Below are positions 26,796 to 34,304 of a stretch of 64,000 bases of DNA, one piece after another. The notes beneath the pieces are model-generated. The model searched no databases and was not told the DNA's origin. It saw only the letters and a program-made list of their open reading frames with translations. Where the stretch lies: the NCBI RefSeq assembly GCF_900111675.1, contig NZ_FOHO01000002.1, positions 372,001 through 436,000 on the forward strand, written 5' to 3'. The translations under genes were made by a program, and so were the position numbers. Positions within the stretch are counted from its first letter, which is position 1, and the number at the start of each line of letters is the position of its first letter. This DNA comes from Paracoccus homiensis (GTDB lineage: Bacteria > Pseudomonadota > Alphaproteobacteria > Rhodobacterales > Rhodobacteraceae).

Positions 26796-27559
26796 ATGCC
26801 GCCCCCCGTGCGGGTCGCCTGCAGGATGGTATCGGCCAGATGCGCGGCCATGTCCCTCGCGCCGCCCGCGTTATCGATCAGGTCGTTGCGGATCTCGATC
26901 ATCGTGGTCGGCAGGCCCCGGTTTTCGGCATGGCGCACGATGCTGTAGGTCACGCCGTCCTTCGCGCTGTAGGGGGCGTTCAGCTCGGCCCGGAAACGGC
27001 CCTTGGCCCGTTCGACCCGCAACGCGGCCTGGCTAAGCGCGGCCCGATCGCGAAACAGAAAGCCAAGCTGGGTGTCGCGCGGCTGACCGTGATAGACTGC
27101 GGTAAAACTGTGGATGGTGACAATGCTGACCGGCCCGCCCACACGCTGCATCTGCAGGTCGATCAGCTGTGTCGCGGCATGATGAAACGGATCGTGGATC
27201 AGCATGCAGCGGCCCGCGATGTCGGTTTCGGACAGGTCGCGGTTGCCGGGTATGTCGAACACCTCGCTGCGTGGCGGGATGCAATCGGCCGCGGTCGGCG
27301 GGCGGTTGCAATCGTAAAGCAGCCGCGACACCCCGCAGGACAACAGCGGCGCATCCAGGATGCGCGACATCTCGGCGGCGACAGTCTCGGCCCCGATATC
27401 CCAGGCGGCATGGGACAGGCGGGCCGCATCATCCAGCCCCATGTCGCCGAAATCCTCGGGGATGACATGCGCGGCATGTTCACAGATCAGGACAATCGGC
27501 GCGGCACCGTTCGTCTTGCGAAACCATATCGGGGACCATTGCTGATTCACCACATGCAC
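26792..27559 (-). CDS. N-formylglutamate amidohydrolase family protein
   Basis: This is a 255-residue cytosolic hydrolase of the N-formylglutamate deformylase (HutG) family. VLICEHAAHVIPEDFG near residue 22, SRLLYDCNRPPTA with the conserved Asn-Arg-Pro, DPFHHAATQLID and IVTIHSFTAVYHGQPRD supply the metal-binding and catalytic positions. No other histidine-utilisation genes are present, so a true HutG role is unlikely. As first gene of this operon it may instead hydrolyse a gamma-glutamyl or N-acyl amide formed in the pathway (inference). Translation starts in the divergent regulatory gap facing the RpiR gene. Confidence 0.88.
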   Translation of the reverse strand: MHVVNQQWSPIWFRKTNGAAPIVLICEHAAHVIPEDFGDMGLDDAARLSHAAWDIGAETVAAEMSRILDAPLLSCGVSRLLYDCNRPPTAADCIPPRSEVFDIPGNRDLSETDIAGRCMLIHDPFHHAATQLIDLQMQRVGGPVSIVTIHSFTAVYHGQPRDTQLGFLFRDRAALSQAALRVERAKGRFRAELNAPYSAKDGVTYSIVRHAENRGLPTTMIEIRNDLIDNAGGARDMAAHLADTILQATRTGGGI

Positions 27560-27574
27560 CTCGGACCTGAATTT

Positions 27575-27590
27575 TGTAGAGGCTGCTACA
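27575..27590. promoter_or_regulatory. Palindromic operator 1 (TGTAG-N6-CTACA)
   Basis: This 16-bp inverted repeat lies 15 bases upstream of the minus-strand operon start. A consensus TTGACA (minus strand, 27609-27604) lies between it and operator 2, so the operon's -10 region would fall within this palindrome. It is probably a binding site of the adjacent RpiR regulator. Confidence 0.65.
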
Positions 27591-27617
27591 CATCCGCTTT
27601 CTGTGTCAATTATATTA

Positions 27618-27633
27618 TGTAGCAGAAGCTACA
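27618..27633. promoter_or_regulatory. Palindromic operator 2 (TGTAGC-N4-GCTACA)
   Basis: A 16-bp inverted repeat with the same TGTAG/CTACA arms as operator 1, centred 43 bp away (about four helical turns, same face). A further half-site TGTAGC lies at 27647-27652. It could let one regulator control both directions. Confidence 0.65.
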
Positions 27634-27675
27634 ATCTGCTATACGATGTAGCATACTGAACTAAGGTAGCGAGAC

Positions 27676-28521
27676 ATGCTGGTCAGAGATCTTGTGGAAA
27701 AACACCGGGCCGAGTTCACCACCGCCGAGCGCAGGCTGATTCCGTTCCTGAAAGACGACTCGCTGGTGATCGAGCTGCAATCCATCACCAAACTGGCCGA
27801 AGCGGCCGAGGTATCGACCCCGACGGTGATCAGACTGGCCCGAAAACTGGGCTTTGACGGCTTCCCCGCGCTACAGGGCGCGATCCGGGCCGAACTTGCC
27901 GAACGGATCAAGCAGCCTCTGGCCAAGCTAGAGGCACCGATGGCCGAAAGCGGGGCCGATCACCTGATCAACCGCTTTGCCGAAAAGGTCGTGCAGAATC
28001 TTGGCCAGACGATCGGGCAGCTGAACCTTGCCGATTTCGCCGCCGCCGCGACATTGCTCAGCAGTTTCGACAGGCCCGTCTATCTGATCGGCGGTCGCAT
28101 CACCCAGCCCGTCGCCGCCTATTTCGCCAATCAGCTGGCGAATGTACGCCCGCGCGTCACCTTGATGAGTTCCTCGCGCAGCGCATGGCCGCAGACGGTC
28201 ATGGACCTGGACGATCGCACGGTGCTGATCATCTTCGACATCCGCCGCTATGAAAAGAAGATGGAGCGGTTGGCCGAATTCGCCGTCTCGCAGGGGGTGC
28301 AGATCATCTTGCTGACCGATCAATGGGGTTCGCCCATCGAAAAGATCGCCCATCACTGTTTTCGCGCCATGGTCGAGGCCCCGTCCAGCTGGGATTCGAC
28401 CCTGGCCCTGAACTTCCTGGTCGAGACCTTCGTGGCGCAGGTCCAGCGCGAAGCCGCCGATGCCAGCGCCGAACGCATCCGGCGCATGGAACACGTGATC
28501 GGCGCGACCGAAATATTCTGA
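27676..28521 (+). CDS. MurR/RpiR-family transcriptional regulator
   Basis: This is a 281-residue regulator. The N-terminal RpiR helix-turn-helix (TTAERRLIPFLKDD, SITKLAEAAEVSTPTVIRLARKLGFDGFPALQ) fills residues 1-80. A SIS sugar-isomerase-like domain follows (VYLIGGRITQPVAAYFANQLANVRP, DDRTVLIIFDIRRYEKKMERLAEFAVSQGVQIILLTDQWGSPI). The family senses phosphorylated sugars or other small acids. It is transcribed away from the TRAP/glutamylation operon, across two shared-motif palindromes, and is the obvious candidate regulator of that operon and of itself. Confidence 0.92.
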   Translation: MLVRDLVEKHRAEFTTAERRLIPFLKDDSLVIELQSITKLAEAAEVSTPTVIRLARKLGFDGFPALQGAIRAELAERIKQPLAKLEAPMAESGADHLINRFAEKVVQNLGQTIGQLNLADFAAAATLLSSFDRPVYLIGGRITQPVAAYFANQLANVRPRVTLMSSSRSAWPQTVMDLDDRTVLIIFDIRRYEKKMERLAEFAVSQGVQIILLTDQWGSPIEKIAHHCFRAMVEAPSSWDSTLALNFLVETFVAQVQREAADASAERIRRMEHVIGATEIF

Positions 28522-28617
28522 CAACGCGGTCTTGGACGAGGTCGAACGCGATTGTGCGGCCTTCGGGGGGAATGTGACACGTTGAACCGACCCCCATTTC
28601 AACCGAAAATCTGGGCA

Positions 28618-28783
28618 TGCGATCCGCCCACGGGAGAGCGTCTCCGCCGCTTGCCATCTCCTCGCGAATGACCGCGCGGCCGGATTCGGGGATCGTGCGA
28701 AAGCCACGGCGGGCGAGCTCGGTGATCAGGCTGGTCTTGCCCGCACCAGGGCCGCCCGTCACGACAAAGAAATGGTCGCTCAT
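28618..28783 (-). pseudogene. Truncated AAA-family (AAA_28-type) ATPase
   Basis: An ATG with a GAGGGTGG ribosome site opens a frame reading MSDHFFVVTGGPGAGKTSLI, a complete Walker A, then RRGFRTIPESGRAVIREE and GDALPWADR. This is the N-terminal third of a small P-loop kinase-like family normally about 170-180 residues long. After about residue 55 the similarity stops; the open frame continues to 28304 only by running antisense into the RpiR gene. No Walker B or later segments were found nearby. It is therefore a gene remnant. The break point lies at about 28615-28620. Confidence 0.75.
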
Positions 28784-28952
28784 GGGCCACCCTCGGATTT
28801 GACAGGGGAAAGCGCTGCGAAGCTATCGACACGCTAGGAGCGGCGATCAAGGCAGCATGGATTTTCGTAGAGAAAACAGCACCCGTCTGCGTGGCAGAGG
28901 CAAATCCTCTGACGAAAAAGGCAGAACTATCTGGTGCTTTTCAAAAGATCTT

Positions 28953-29028
<76 letters not shown>

Positions 29029-29313
29029 ACGGTCCAGCAGAAACTGTCGTTCTTGCTGTAGAGGGGCGTATAAGTTTGTGCGCCGTCAGGTGCAAGTCAA
29101 AAAATGCGGTTTCATTGGAAATTCGGGCGAAGGCATTCCGTGGCGCGGAGTCGGTCTGGGTGGTTCGCCCTTGGGTCAGCGAACTGCCAGGGGAATCGTG
29201 AGCCTGGCTGTCGGGGCGATGACCGCGACCTCATATCGGCGTCGGTTCGCTTGTCGCGGGGCGCGGCGCTGCTACAACTATTGCGCAAGACGCCAACAGC
29301 AGGGGAGATCGGG

Positions 29314-30369
29314 ATGACACATCTGTGGGTGCGGGCCGAAAGTCGTTCGAACGAGGAACGTGTGGGCATCACCCCTGAAGGTGTGGCCAAGCTTCGGGCT
29401 GCGGGGATGAGGGTGACGGTCGAGGACAGCCCGCGCCGCGTGATCTCGACCGAGGATTACGCGCGCGCCGGCGCCGATATCGCGGTCGAGGGCACCTGGC
29501 CTGCTGCGCCCGACGATGCGATCATCTTCGGGCTGAAGGAATTGCCGCAGGATGGAACGCCGCTGCATCATCGCCACATCATGTTCGGGCATGCGTTCAA
29601 GGGGCAGCCGGATGGTCAGGTGTTGCTGCGCCGGTTCCGCGAAGGTGGCGGGGCGCTGTATGATCTTGAGTATCTGCTGGACGCGGACGGAAGAAGGCTG
29701 GCAGCCTTTGGCTATTGGGCCGGGTTTGCCGGGGCGGCGGTGTCGCTGAAATGCTGGGCTGCGCAGCAGCGTGGCGAAATCTGCCCGCCGGTGCAGGCCT
29801 ATGCCGATCAGCATCGTCTGACCGAGGATCTGCGCGCCCGGCTGGACGCGACCAACCTGACACGCCCGCGCGCGATCGTGGTGGGTGCGAAGGGGCGCGT
29901 GGGCCGTGGTGCTGCGGATCTGTTGTCGCAGCTGGGCGTGGCGGTGACCCGTTGGGACATGGCGGAAACCGCGCATGGAGGTCCGTTCCCCGAGATCCTC
30001 GCGCATGACATCTTCATCAATGCCATCCTGGCGCAGCCGGGGGCGCCGGTCTTTGTTCCGGCCGAGGCGGTCGGTCCGGGGCGTGCCTTGCGCGTGATCG
30101 GTGATGTGGCCTGTGATCCGACCAGCGCGTTTTCCCCGATCAAGGTTTACGACCGCTGTACGACCTGGGATGCGCCTGCGCTGCGCGTCGCCGAGGCGCC
30201 GCTGCTGGACGTAATGGCGATCGACAACCTGCCCTCGATGCTGCCGCGCGAATCGTCGCTGGATTATGCGGCGCAATTGCTGCCCGTGCTGGCGCAGTTG
30301 GACCGTATCGAGGCCGGGCCTTGGGGCGGTGCACGGGCGATCTTTGACCGCCACGTGTCGGGGCGGTGA
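29314..30369 (+). CDS. Saccharopine dehydrogenase (NAD+, L-lysine-forming)-like
   Basis: This is a 351-residue cytosolic oxidoreductase resembling the yeast LYS1-type enzyme, which interconverts saccharopine with lysine and 2-oxoglutarate. The N-terminal alanine-dehydrogenase-like domain starts LWVRAESRSNEERVGITPEGVAKL; KELP and HIMFGHAFKGQ hold the usual catalytic Lys and His, and RAIVVGAKGRVGRGAADLL is the dinucleotide fold. The C-terminal part has VYDRCTTWD and IDNLPSMLPRESS, both typical. The frame is open further upstream, but the ATG at 29314 follows GGGGAGATCGGG and starts where homology starts. In bacteria its physiological direction is uncertain. Confidence 0.88.
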   Translation: MTHLWVRAESRSNEERVGITPEGVAKLRAAGMRVTVEDSPRRVISTEDYARAGADIAVEGTWPAAPDDAIIFGLKELPQDGTPLHHRHIMFGHAFKGQPDGQVLLRRFREGGGALYDLEYLLDADGRRLAAFGYWAGFAGAAVSLKCWAAQQRGEICPPVQAYADQHRLTEDLRARLDATNLTRPRAIVVGAKGRVGRGAADLLSQLGVAVTRWDMAETAHGGPFPEILAHDIFINAILAQPGAPVFVPAEAVGPGRALRVIGDVACDPTSAFSPIKVYDRCTTWDAPALRVAEAPLLDVMAIDNLPSMLPRESSLDYAAQLLPVLAQLDRIEAGPWGGARAIFDRHVSGR

Positions 30370-30440
30370 CCGGGGTTCCGGGGAACGGACAGGCGACAGG
30401 CGGCGTTCGGCCATCAGGCCGCAACCACCGGAGAGACATC

Positions 30441-31622
30441 ATGTATCGTTCAGCATTCATGGCGCTGGCCATCCTGACCGCAGGGGGCGCCGCCGCGCAG
30501 GGGTTCAACCAGGCGCCGCCGAACGCGCCGGACCAGACACCTGCCTTCGACGGGCAGACCCGCGCGCCGGTGCTGTCCGACACGCCCTTGTCACGGCAAG
30601 TCATCGCGGATGGCCTGGACCACCCCTGGGGCATGGCACAGATGCCGGACGGGGCGTGGCTGGTCACCGAAAAGCCCGGGCGGTTGCGCATCATTGCCGC
30701 CGACGGATCCTTGGGCGAGCCGATTGCCGGCCTGCCGAAAGTCGATGCGCGTGGTCAGGGCGGGCTTCTGGACGTCGCGATCGCGAATGATTTTGCCGAG
30801 ACACGTCGTGTCTGGGTCAGCTTTGCCCAGCCGCGCGAGGGTGGCAAGACCGCCACTGCCGTTGCAACCGGGATCCTGTCGGCGGATGGGCGGCAATTGC
30901 AAGAGATGAACGTCATCTGGCAACAGCAGCCGGCATGGAAGTCGACAAAGCATTATGGATCGAGGTTGGTTCTTGATGGCGAGGGCGGTCTGTTCGTGAC
31001 GACCGGCGAACGGTCCGATCCCGAACCGCGCGTCTATGCGCAGAATGTGCGTGCGACCTTGGGCAAGGTGGTACGGATCGACCCGATCAGCGGGGCCGCG
31101 ATGGGCGATCCGGGCGTGGCCGAAGCCCTGCCCGAGATCTGGTCCTGGGGACATCGGAACATCCAGGGTGCGGCGCTTGGCCCGCAGGGCGAACTGTGGA
31201 CGATCGAGCATGGTCCGAAGGGCGGGGATGAGCTGAACCGCCCGCAGGCAGGGCGCAATTACGGCTGGCCCCGCGTGACCTATGGCGTTGAATACAGCGG
31301 ACAGCCGGTGGGTGAGGGCGTCACCCAATTGGAAGGGACCGAGCAGCCGGTCTATTACTGGGACCCGGTGATCGCGCCCGGCGGCATGGCCTTCTATGAG
31401 GGAGAGATGTTTTCCGATTGGCAGGGCGATCTGCTGATCGGGGGGCTGAGGGCCGGGGCCGTCGTGCGCCTGCAGATGCAGGATGGGCGCGTCACGGGTG
31501 AGGCGCGGCATGTTCAGGGGATCGGCCGTGTGCGCGATGTCGCGGTTGCGGATGACGGCGCGATCATGGTGCTGACCGATGCGGCGAATGGGGCGCTGAT
31601 CCGGCTGACACCTTCGAAGTAG
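30441..31622 (+). CDS. PQQ-dependent sugar dehydrogenase (soluble glucose dehydrogenase/YliI type)
   Basis: This is a 393-residue secreted protein with a signal peptide (MYRSAFMALAILTAGGAAA) followed by a six-bladed beta-propeller. Characteristic segments are LDHPWGMAQMPDGAWLVTEKPGRL, GQGGLLDVAIANDF, HYGSRLVLDGEGGLFVTTGER, IWSWGHRNIQGAAL, WTIEHGPKGGDELNRPQAGRNYGWP and YYWDPVIAPGGMAFYEG, matching the Asd/YliI family in order. It probably oxidises aldose sugars in the periplasm with PQQ. The ATG at 30441 with GGAGAGA upstream gives the signal peptide; an upstream in-frame codon at 30366 does not. Confidence 0.9.
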   Translation: MYRSAFMALAILTAGGAAAQGFNQAPPNAPDQTPAFDGQTRAPVLSDTPLSRQVIADGLDHPWGMAQMPDGAWLVTEKPGRLRIIAADGSLGEPIAGLPKVDARGQGGLLDVAIANDFAETRRVWVSFAQPREGGKTATAVATGILSADGRQLQEMNVIWQQQPAWKSTKHYGSRLVLDGEGGLFVTTGERSDPEPRVYAQNVRATLGKVVRIDPISGAAMGDPGVAEALPEIWSWGHRNIQGAALGPQGELWTIEHGPKGGDELNRPQAGRNYGWPRVTYGVEYSGQPVGEGVTQLEGTEQPVYYWDPVIAPGGMAFYEGEMFSDWQGDLLIGGLRAGAVVRLQMQDGRVTGEARHVQGIGRVRDVAVADDGAIMVLTDAANGALIRLTPSK

Positions 31623-31634
31623 GGGAAGGGGGGC

Positions 31635-31655
31635 GGAACGGGCAGGGCCCGTTCC
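31635..31655. terminator. Hairpin in the convergent gap after the sugar dehydrogenase gene
   Basis: A perfect 9-bp inverted repeat (31635-31643 with 31647-31655) with a 3-base loop lies 12 bases past the stop codon, facing the convergent DUF3775 gene. No T-run was seen on either side. Confidence 0.4.
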
Positions 31656-31692
31656 GGTCGCTGCCGCTGGGCCGGGCGCGCCTTCGGCGCGG

Positions 31693-32064
31693 TCAGACGG
31701 GTTTTTGCAGGTCGTCTTCAGCCTCTTCGGGTGAAATGCCAAGCGCATCCATCCCCGCCTCGAGCAGATCGGCCAGGCGGGGTTCGCCCATCAGATAGTC
31801 TTCGGTCGGGGTCGTCTGTTCCGTACGGGCCGTGGCGATGGCCTCGGACAGATCTGCGGCATCGAAGCTGTCGCGGCCTATCCACATCACGGCGACAAGG
31901 CTGGCCTGTTCGTCCTCGTTGAGACCGGCGATGAAATCATGCAGCTCGGTTCGGGTGCCATGCTGTCGGCGTTCGCCCTGATGCGCCCAGGCGTTGACGC
32001 CGCTGTCATATTCACGGGCGCGGATGATCACATGGGCGATCTTGTCGGCGGTGATGTTCAGCAT
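31693..32064 (-). CDS. DUF3775 domain protein
   Basis: This is a 123-residue, probably cytosolic protein without signal or membrane segments. LHDFIAGLNEDEQASLVAVMWIGRDSFD in the centre and YLMGEPRLADLLEAGMDALG near the C-terminus match the DUF3775 family of alphaproteobacteria. The function of the family is unknown. The protein is acidic. It is immediately downstream of mutL on the same strand, separated by about 50 bases, and may be co-transcribed with it. Confidence 0.82.
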   Translation of the reverse strand: MLNITADKIAHVIIRAREYDSGVNAWAHQGERRQHGTRTELHDFIAGLNEDEQASLVAVMWIGRDSFDAADLSEAIATARTEQTTPTEDYLMGEPRLADLLEAGMDALGISPEEAEDDLQKPV

Positions 32065-32116
32065 GGCGGCCCCCCTGATCCGGATGGCGAAATTCTGGAC
32101 CCGTTGCCCGGCCCGG

Positions 32117-33943
32117 TCAATCCTTGCGGCCGAACAGGCGTTCGATGTCGGACAGGCGCAGCTTGACCCATGTCGGGCGGCCGTGATTGCACTGACCGGA
32201 TTTTGGCGTCCGCTCCATCTCGCGCAGGAGGGCGTTCATTTCATCCGCGCTCATCCGCCGTCCCGAACGGACCGAGCCGTGGCAGGCCATCGAGGACAGG
32301 ACCGCATCGATCCGCGCGCGCAGACGGTCAGAGGCGCCCTGATCGGCGAGATCGTCCAGAATGTCGCGGATCAGAGGCGCGGCATTCAGCCGGGCCAGCA
32401 TCGCCGGCACCTCTCGTATGGCGATGGCGCCGCCGCCGAAGGGTTCGATCACCAGCCCAAGATCGGCCAGTTCCCCGGCGATTGACAGGATCCGGCTGGC
32501 ATCAGATTCGGACAGATCGACGATCTCGGGGATCAGCAGCGCCTGGCTGGGAATGCCGTGCTCGGCGGCCTGCGCCTTCAGTCGTTCATAGACCAGACGT
32601 TCATGGGCCGCGTGCTGATCGACGATGACCATGCCATCGGCGGTTTGCGCGATGATGTAATTTTCGTGTACCTGTGCGCGGGCCGCCCCCAGAGGCGCAT
32701 CGGGAAAGGGTGCAGCCTGCGGTTCCTCGTATCGGGCCGAGGGCAGATCAGAGAAACCCGGGTCCAGAACCGGTGGCGGCGCCTGCAGGTCCAGACTTGC
32801 GCGCAGGGCCTGCGGCGATGGGCGGTAATCCATCTGATAGCTGCGGGCGGGCGGCGTCTGGTCCGGTTCGGGGCGAAAGGCCGCAAGGGTCGCATCGCCC
32901 ACCGTCGAGGATGCGCGATGACCGGCATTGGCCATGCCGTGCCGCAGCGCGCTGACCAGCAATCCGCGCGCCGATTGCGGATCGCGAAACCGGACCTCGG
33001 CCTTGGCGGGATGGACATTCACATCGACAAGCTGCGGATCGCAGGTCAGATACAGCACCGCCGCCGGATGCCGCCCCGAGGCCAGCACATCCATATAGCC
33101 CGCGCGCAGGGCCCCGATCAGCAGCTTGTCCCGGACCGGGCGGCCATTGACGTACAGATGCTGGGCCACCGCCGCGCCCCGCGAATAGGTGGGCAGGGCG
33201 GCGAAGCCGGTCAGGGTCAGCCCGTCGCGTTCGGCATCCAGAGCGATCGCGTTGTCGATGAAATCGCGCCCCATGACCCGCGCCAGCCGGGTCTGAAGCG
33301 CGCCGAAAAGTTCGCCCTGTTCGGCATCCGCGCGAAACAGTTCCCTGCCATCGGCGGTCAGCGTGAAGCCGACATAGGGTTCGGCCATGGCCAGTCGCCG
33401 GATGGTGTCGGCCACGGCCTGAGTCTCGGCCCGCTCGCTGCGCATGAATTTTAGCCGGGCGGGTGTGGCGAAGAACAGGTCGCGCAGGTCGACCACGGTG
33501 CCGCGATTGGCGGCGGCGGGGCGCACCGGTTCCATTCGGCCGGCCGCGACCACGATCTGAGCACCTTCGGCCCCGGCGGGTCGGCTGGTGATGGTCAGCC
33601 GCCCGACCGCCGCCAGCGATGGCAACGCCTCGCCCCGAAAGCCAAAGCTGCGAATCGCCAGAAGGTCACTGCCGTCGATCTTGCTGGTCGCATGGCGTGA
33701 CAGGGCCAGCGGCAGGTCCTCATCGCTCATGCCGCAGCCGTCATCGGTGACGCGGATCAGCCGCTTGCCTCCGGCCTCGATGGCGATGTCGATGCGGCTG
33801 GCCCCGGCATCCAGCGCGTTTTCGACCAGTTCCTTTACCGCCGAGGCCGGGCGTTCCACCACCTCGCCCGCGGCGATGCGGTTGGCGGTCGCTTCGTCCA
33901 GTTGCCGGATGACCGGGCGGATATGGGGTGCGTGGCTGTTCAT
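32117..33943 (-). CDS. mutL: DNA mismatch repair protein MutL
   Basis: This is a 608-residue MutL. The GHKL ATPase N-terminus is complete: RIAAGEVVERPASAVKELVENALDAGA, DDGCGM, RHATSKI and GFRGEALPSLAAV. The C-terminal dimerisation domain contains DQHAAHERLVYE, the DQHA(x)2E(x)4E metal motif of MutL proteins that nick DNA themselves, with ACHGSVRSG and QCNHGRPT as the other endonuclease motifs. This fits organisms without MutH. The ATG at 33943 begins the real protein; the frame is open far upstream without homology. The less conserved linker spans about residues 330-400. Confidence 0.96.
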   Translation of the reverse strand: MNSHAPHIRPVIRQLDEATANRIAAGEVVERPASAVKELVENALDAGASRIDIAIEAGGKRLIRVTDDGCGMSDEDLPLALSRHATSKIDGSDLLAIRSFGFRGEALPSLAAVGRLTITSRPAGAEGAQIVVAAGRMEPVRPAAANRGTVVDLRDLFFATPARLKFMRSERAETQAVADTIRRLAMAEPYVGFTLTADGRELFRADAEQGELFGALQTRLARVMGRDFIDNAIALDAERDGLTLTGFAALPTYSRGAAVAQHLYVNGRPVRDKLLIGALRAGYMDVLASGRHPAAVLYLTCDPQLVDVNVHPAKAEVRFRDPQSARGLLVSALRHGMANAGHRASSTVGDATLAAFRPEPDQTPPARSYQMDYRPSPQALRASLDLQAPPPVLDPGFSDLPSARYEEPQAAPFPDAPLGAARAQVHENYIIAQTADGMVIVDQHAAHERLVYERLKAQAAEHGIPSQALLIPEIVDLSESDASRILSIAGELADLGLVIEPFGGGAIAIREVPAMLARLNAAPLIRDILDDLADQGASDRLRARIDAVLSSMACHGSVRSGRRMSADEMNALLREMERTPKSGQCNHGRPTWVKLRLSDIERLFGRKD

Positions 33944-34064
33944 CTTACCAGATATAGCAGGGTGAAGAGGCGGGTGAAAGAAAATCGCGGCGGAATCCGG
34001 TCGCCGGGAAACCGGACAGGCGGGTATCGGGTTGGGTCGGCATATGCAACGAAGGATGCAAGCC

Positions 34065-34244
34065 ATGATGCAGAAGATCACGCTGACCCTGATCTGCGGG
34101 ATGACGCTGGCGGTTGCCGCCTGCGGCCCCAACACCGCCACCCGCGCCACGACCGGTGCCGCAACCGGGGCGGTCATTGCCGGACCGGTCGGTGCCGTGG
34201 GCGGTGCGGCCCTTGGTGGCAGCGGCGCCGTGCAGGTCAAATGA
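34065..34244 (+). CDS. Small glycine-zipper lipoprotein
   Basis: This is a 59-residue protein with a lipoprotein signal (MMQKITLTLICGMTLAVAAC, lipobox LAVAAC). The mature part is a short Gly/Ala-rich segment (TTGAATGAVIAGPVGAVGGAALGG) of the glycine-zipper type. A GAAGG ribosome site 9 bases upstream selects this start among several in-frame ATGs. Such small lipoproteins are common and poorly characterised; an envelope role is likely. Confidence 0.72.
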   Translation: MMQKITLTLICGMTLAVAACGPNTATRATTGAATGAVIAGPVGAVGGAALGGSGAVQVK

Positions 34245-34260
34245 TCACCGCCTGAAACGC

Positions 34261-34290
34261 AAGGCGCCCGCAGGAAGCTGCGGGCGCCTT
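34261..34290. terminator. Bidirectional terminator between lipoprotein and M16 genes
   Basis: A perfect 13-bp stem (34261-34273 with 34278-34290) and a GAAG tetraloop sit in the convergent gap. Short T-runs (the TT of the arm followed by GT) occur on both strands. Confidence 0.75.
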
Positions 34291-34304
34291 GTCATGTCGA
34301 CAGT

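Noticed and set aside
26792..27559. Naming the amidohydrolase hutG (histidine degradation)
   Set aside because: No hutU, hutH, hutI or hutC lies nearby, and the operon context points to another amide substrate.
28304..28617. Continuation of the truncated ATPase frame to 28304
   Set aside because: This part is antisense to the end of rpiR and lacks any ATPase similarity.
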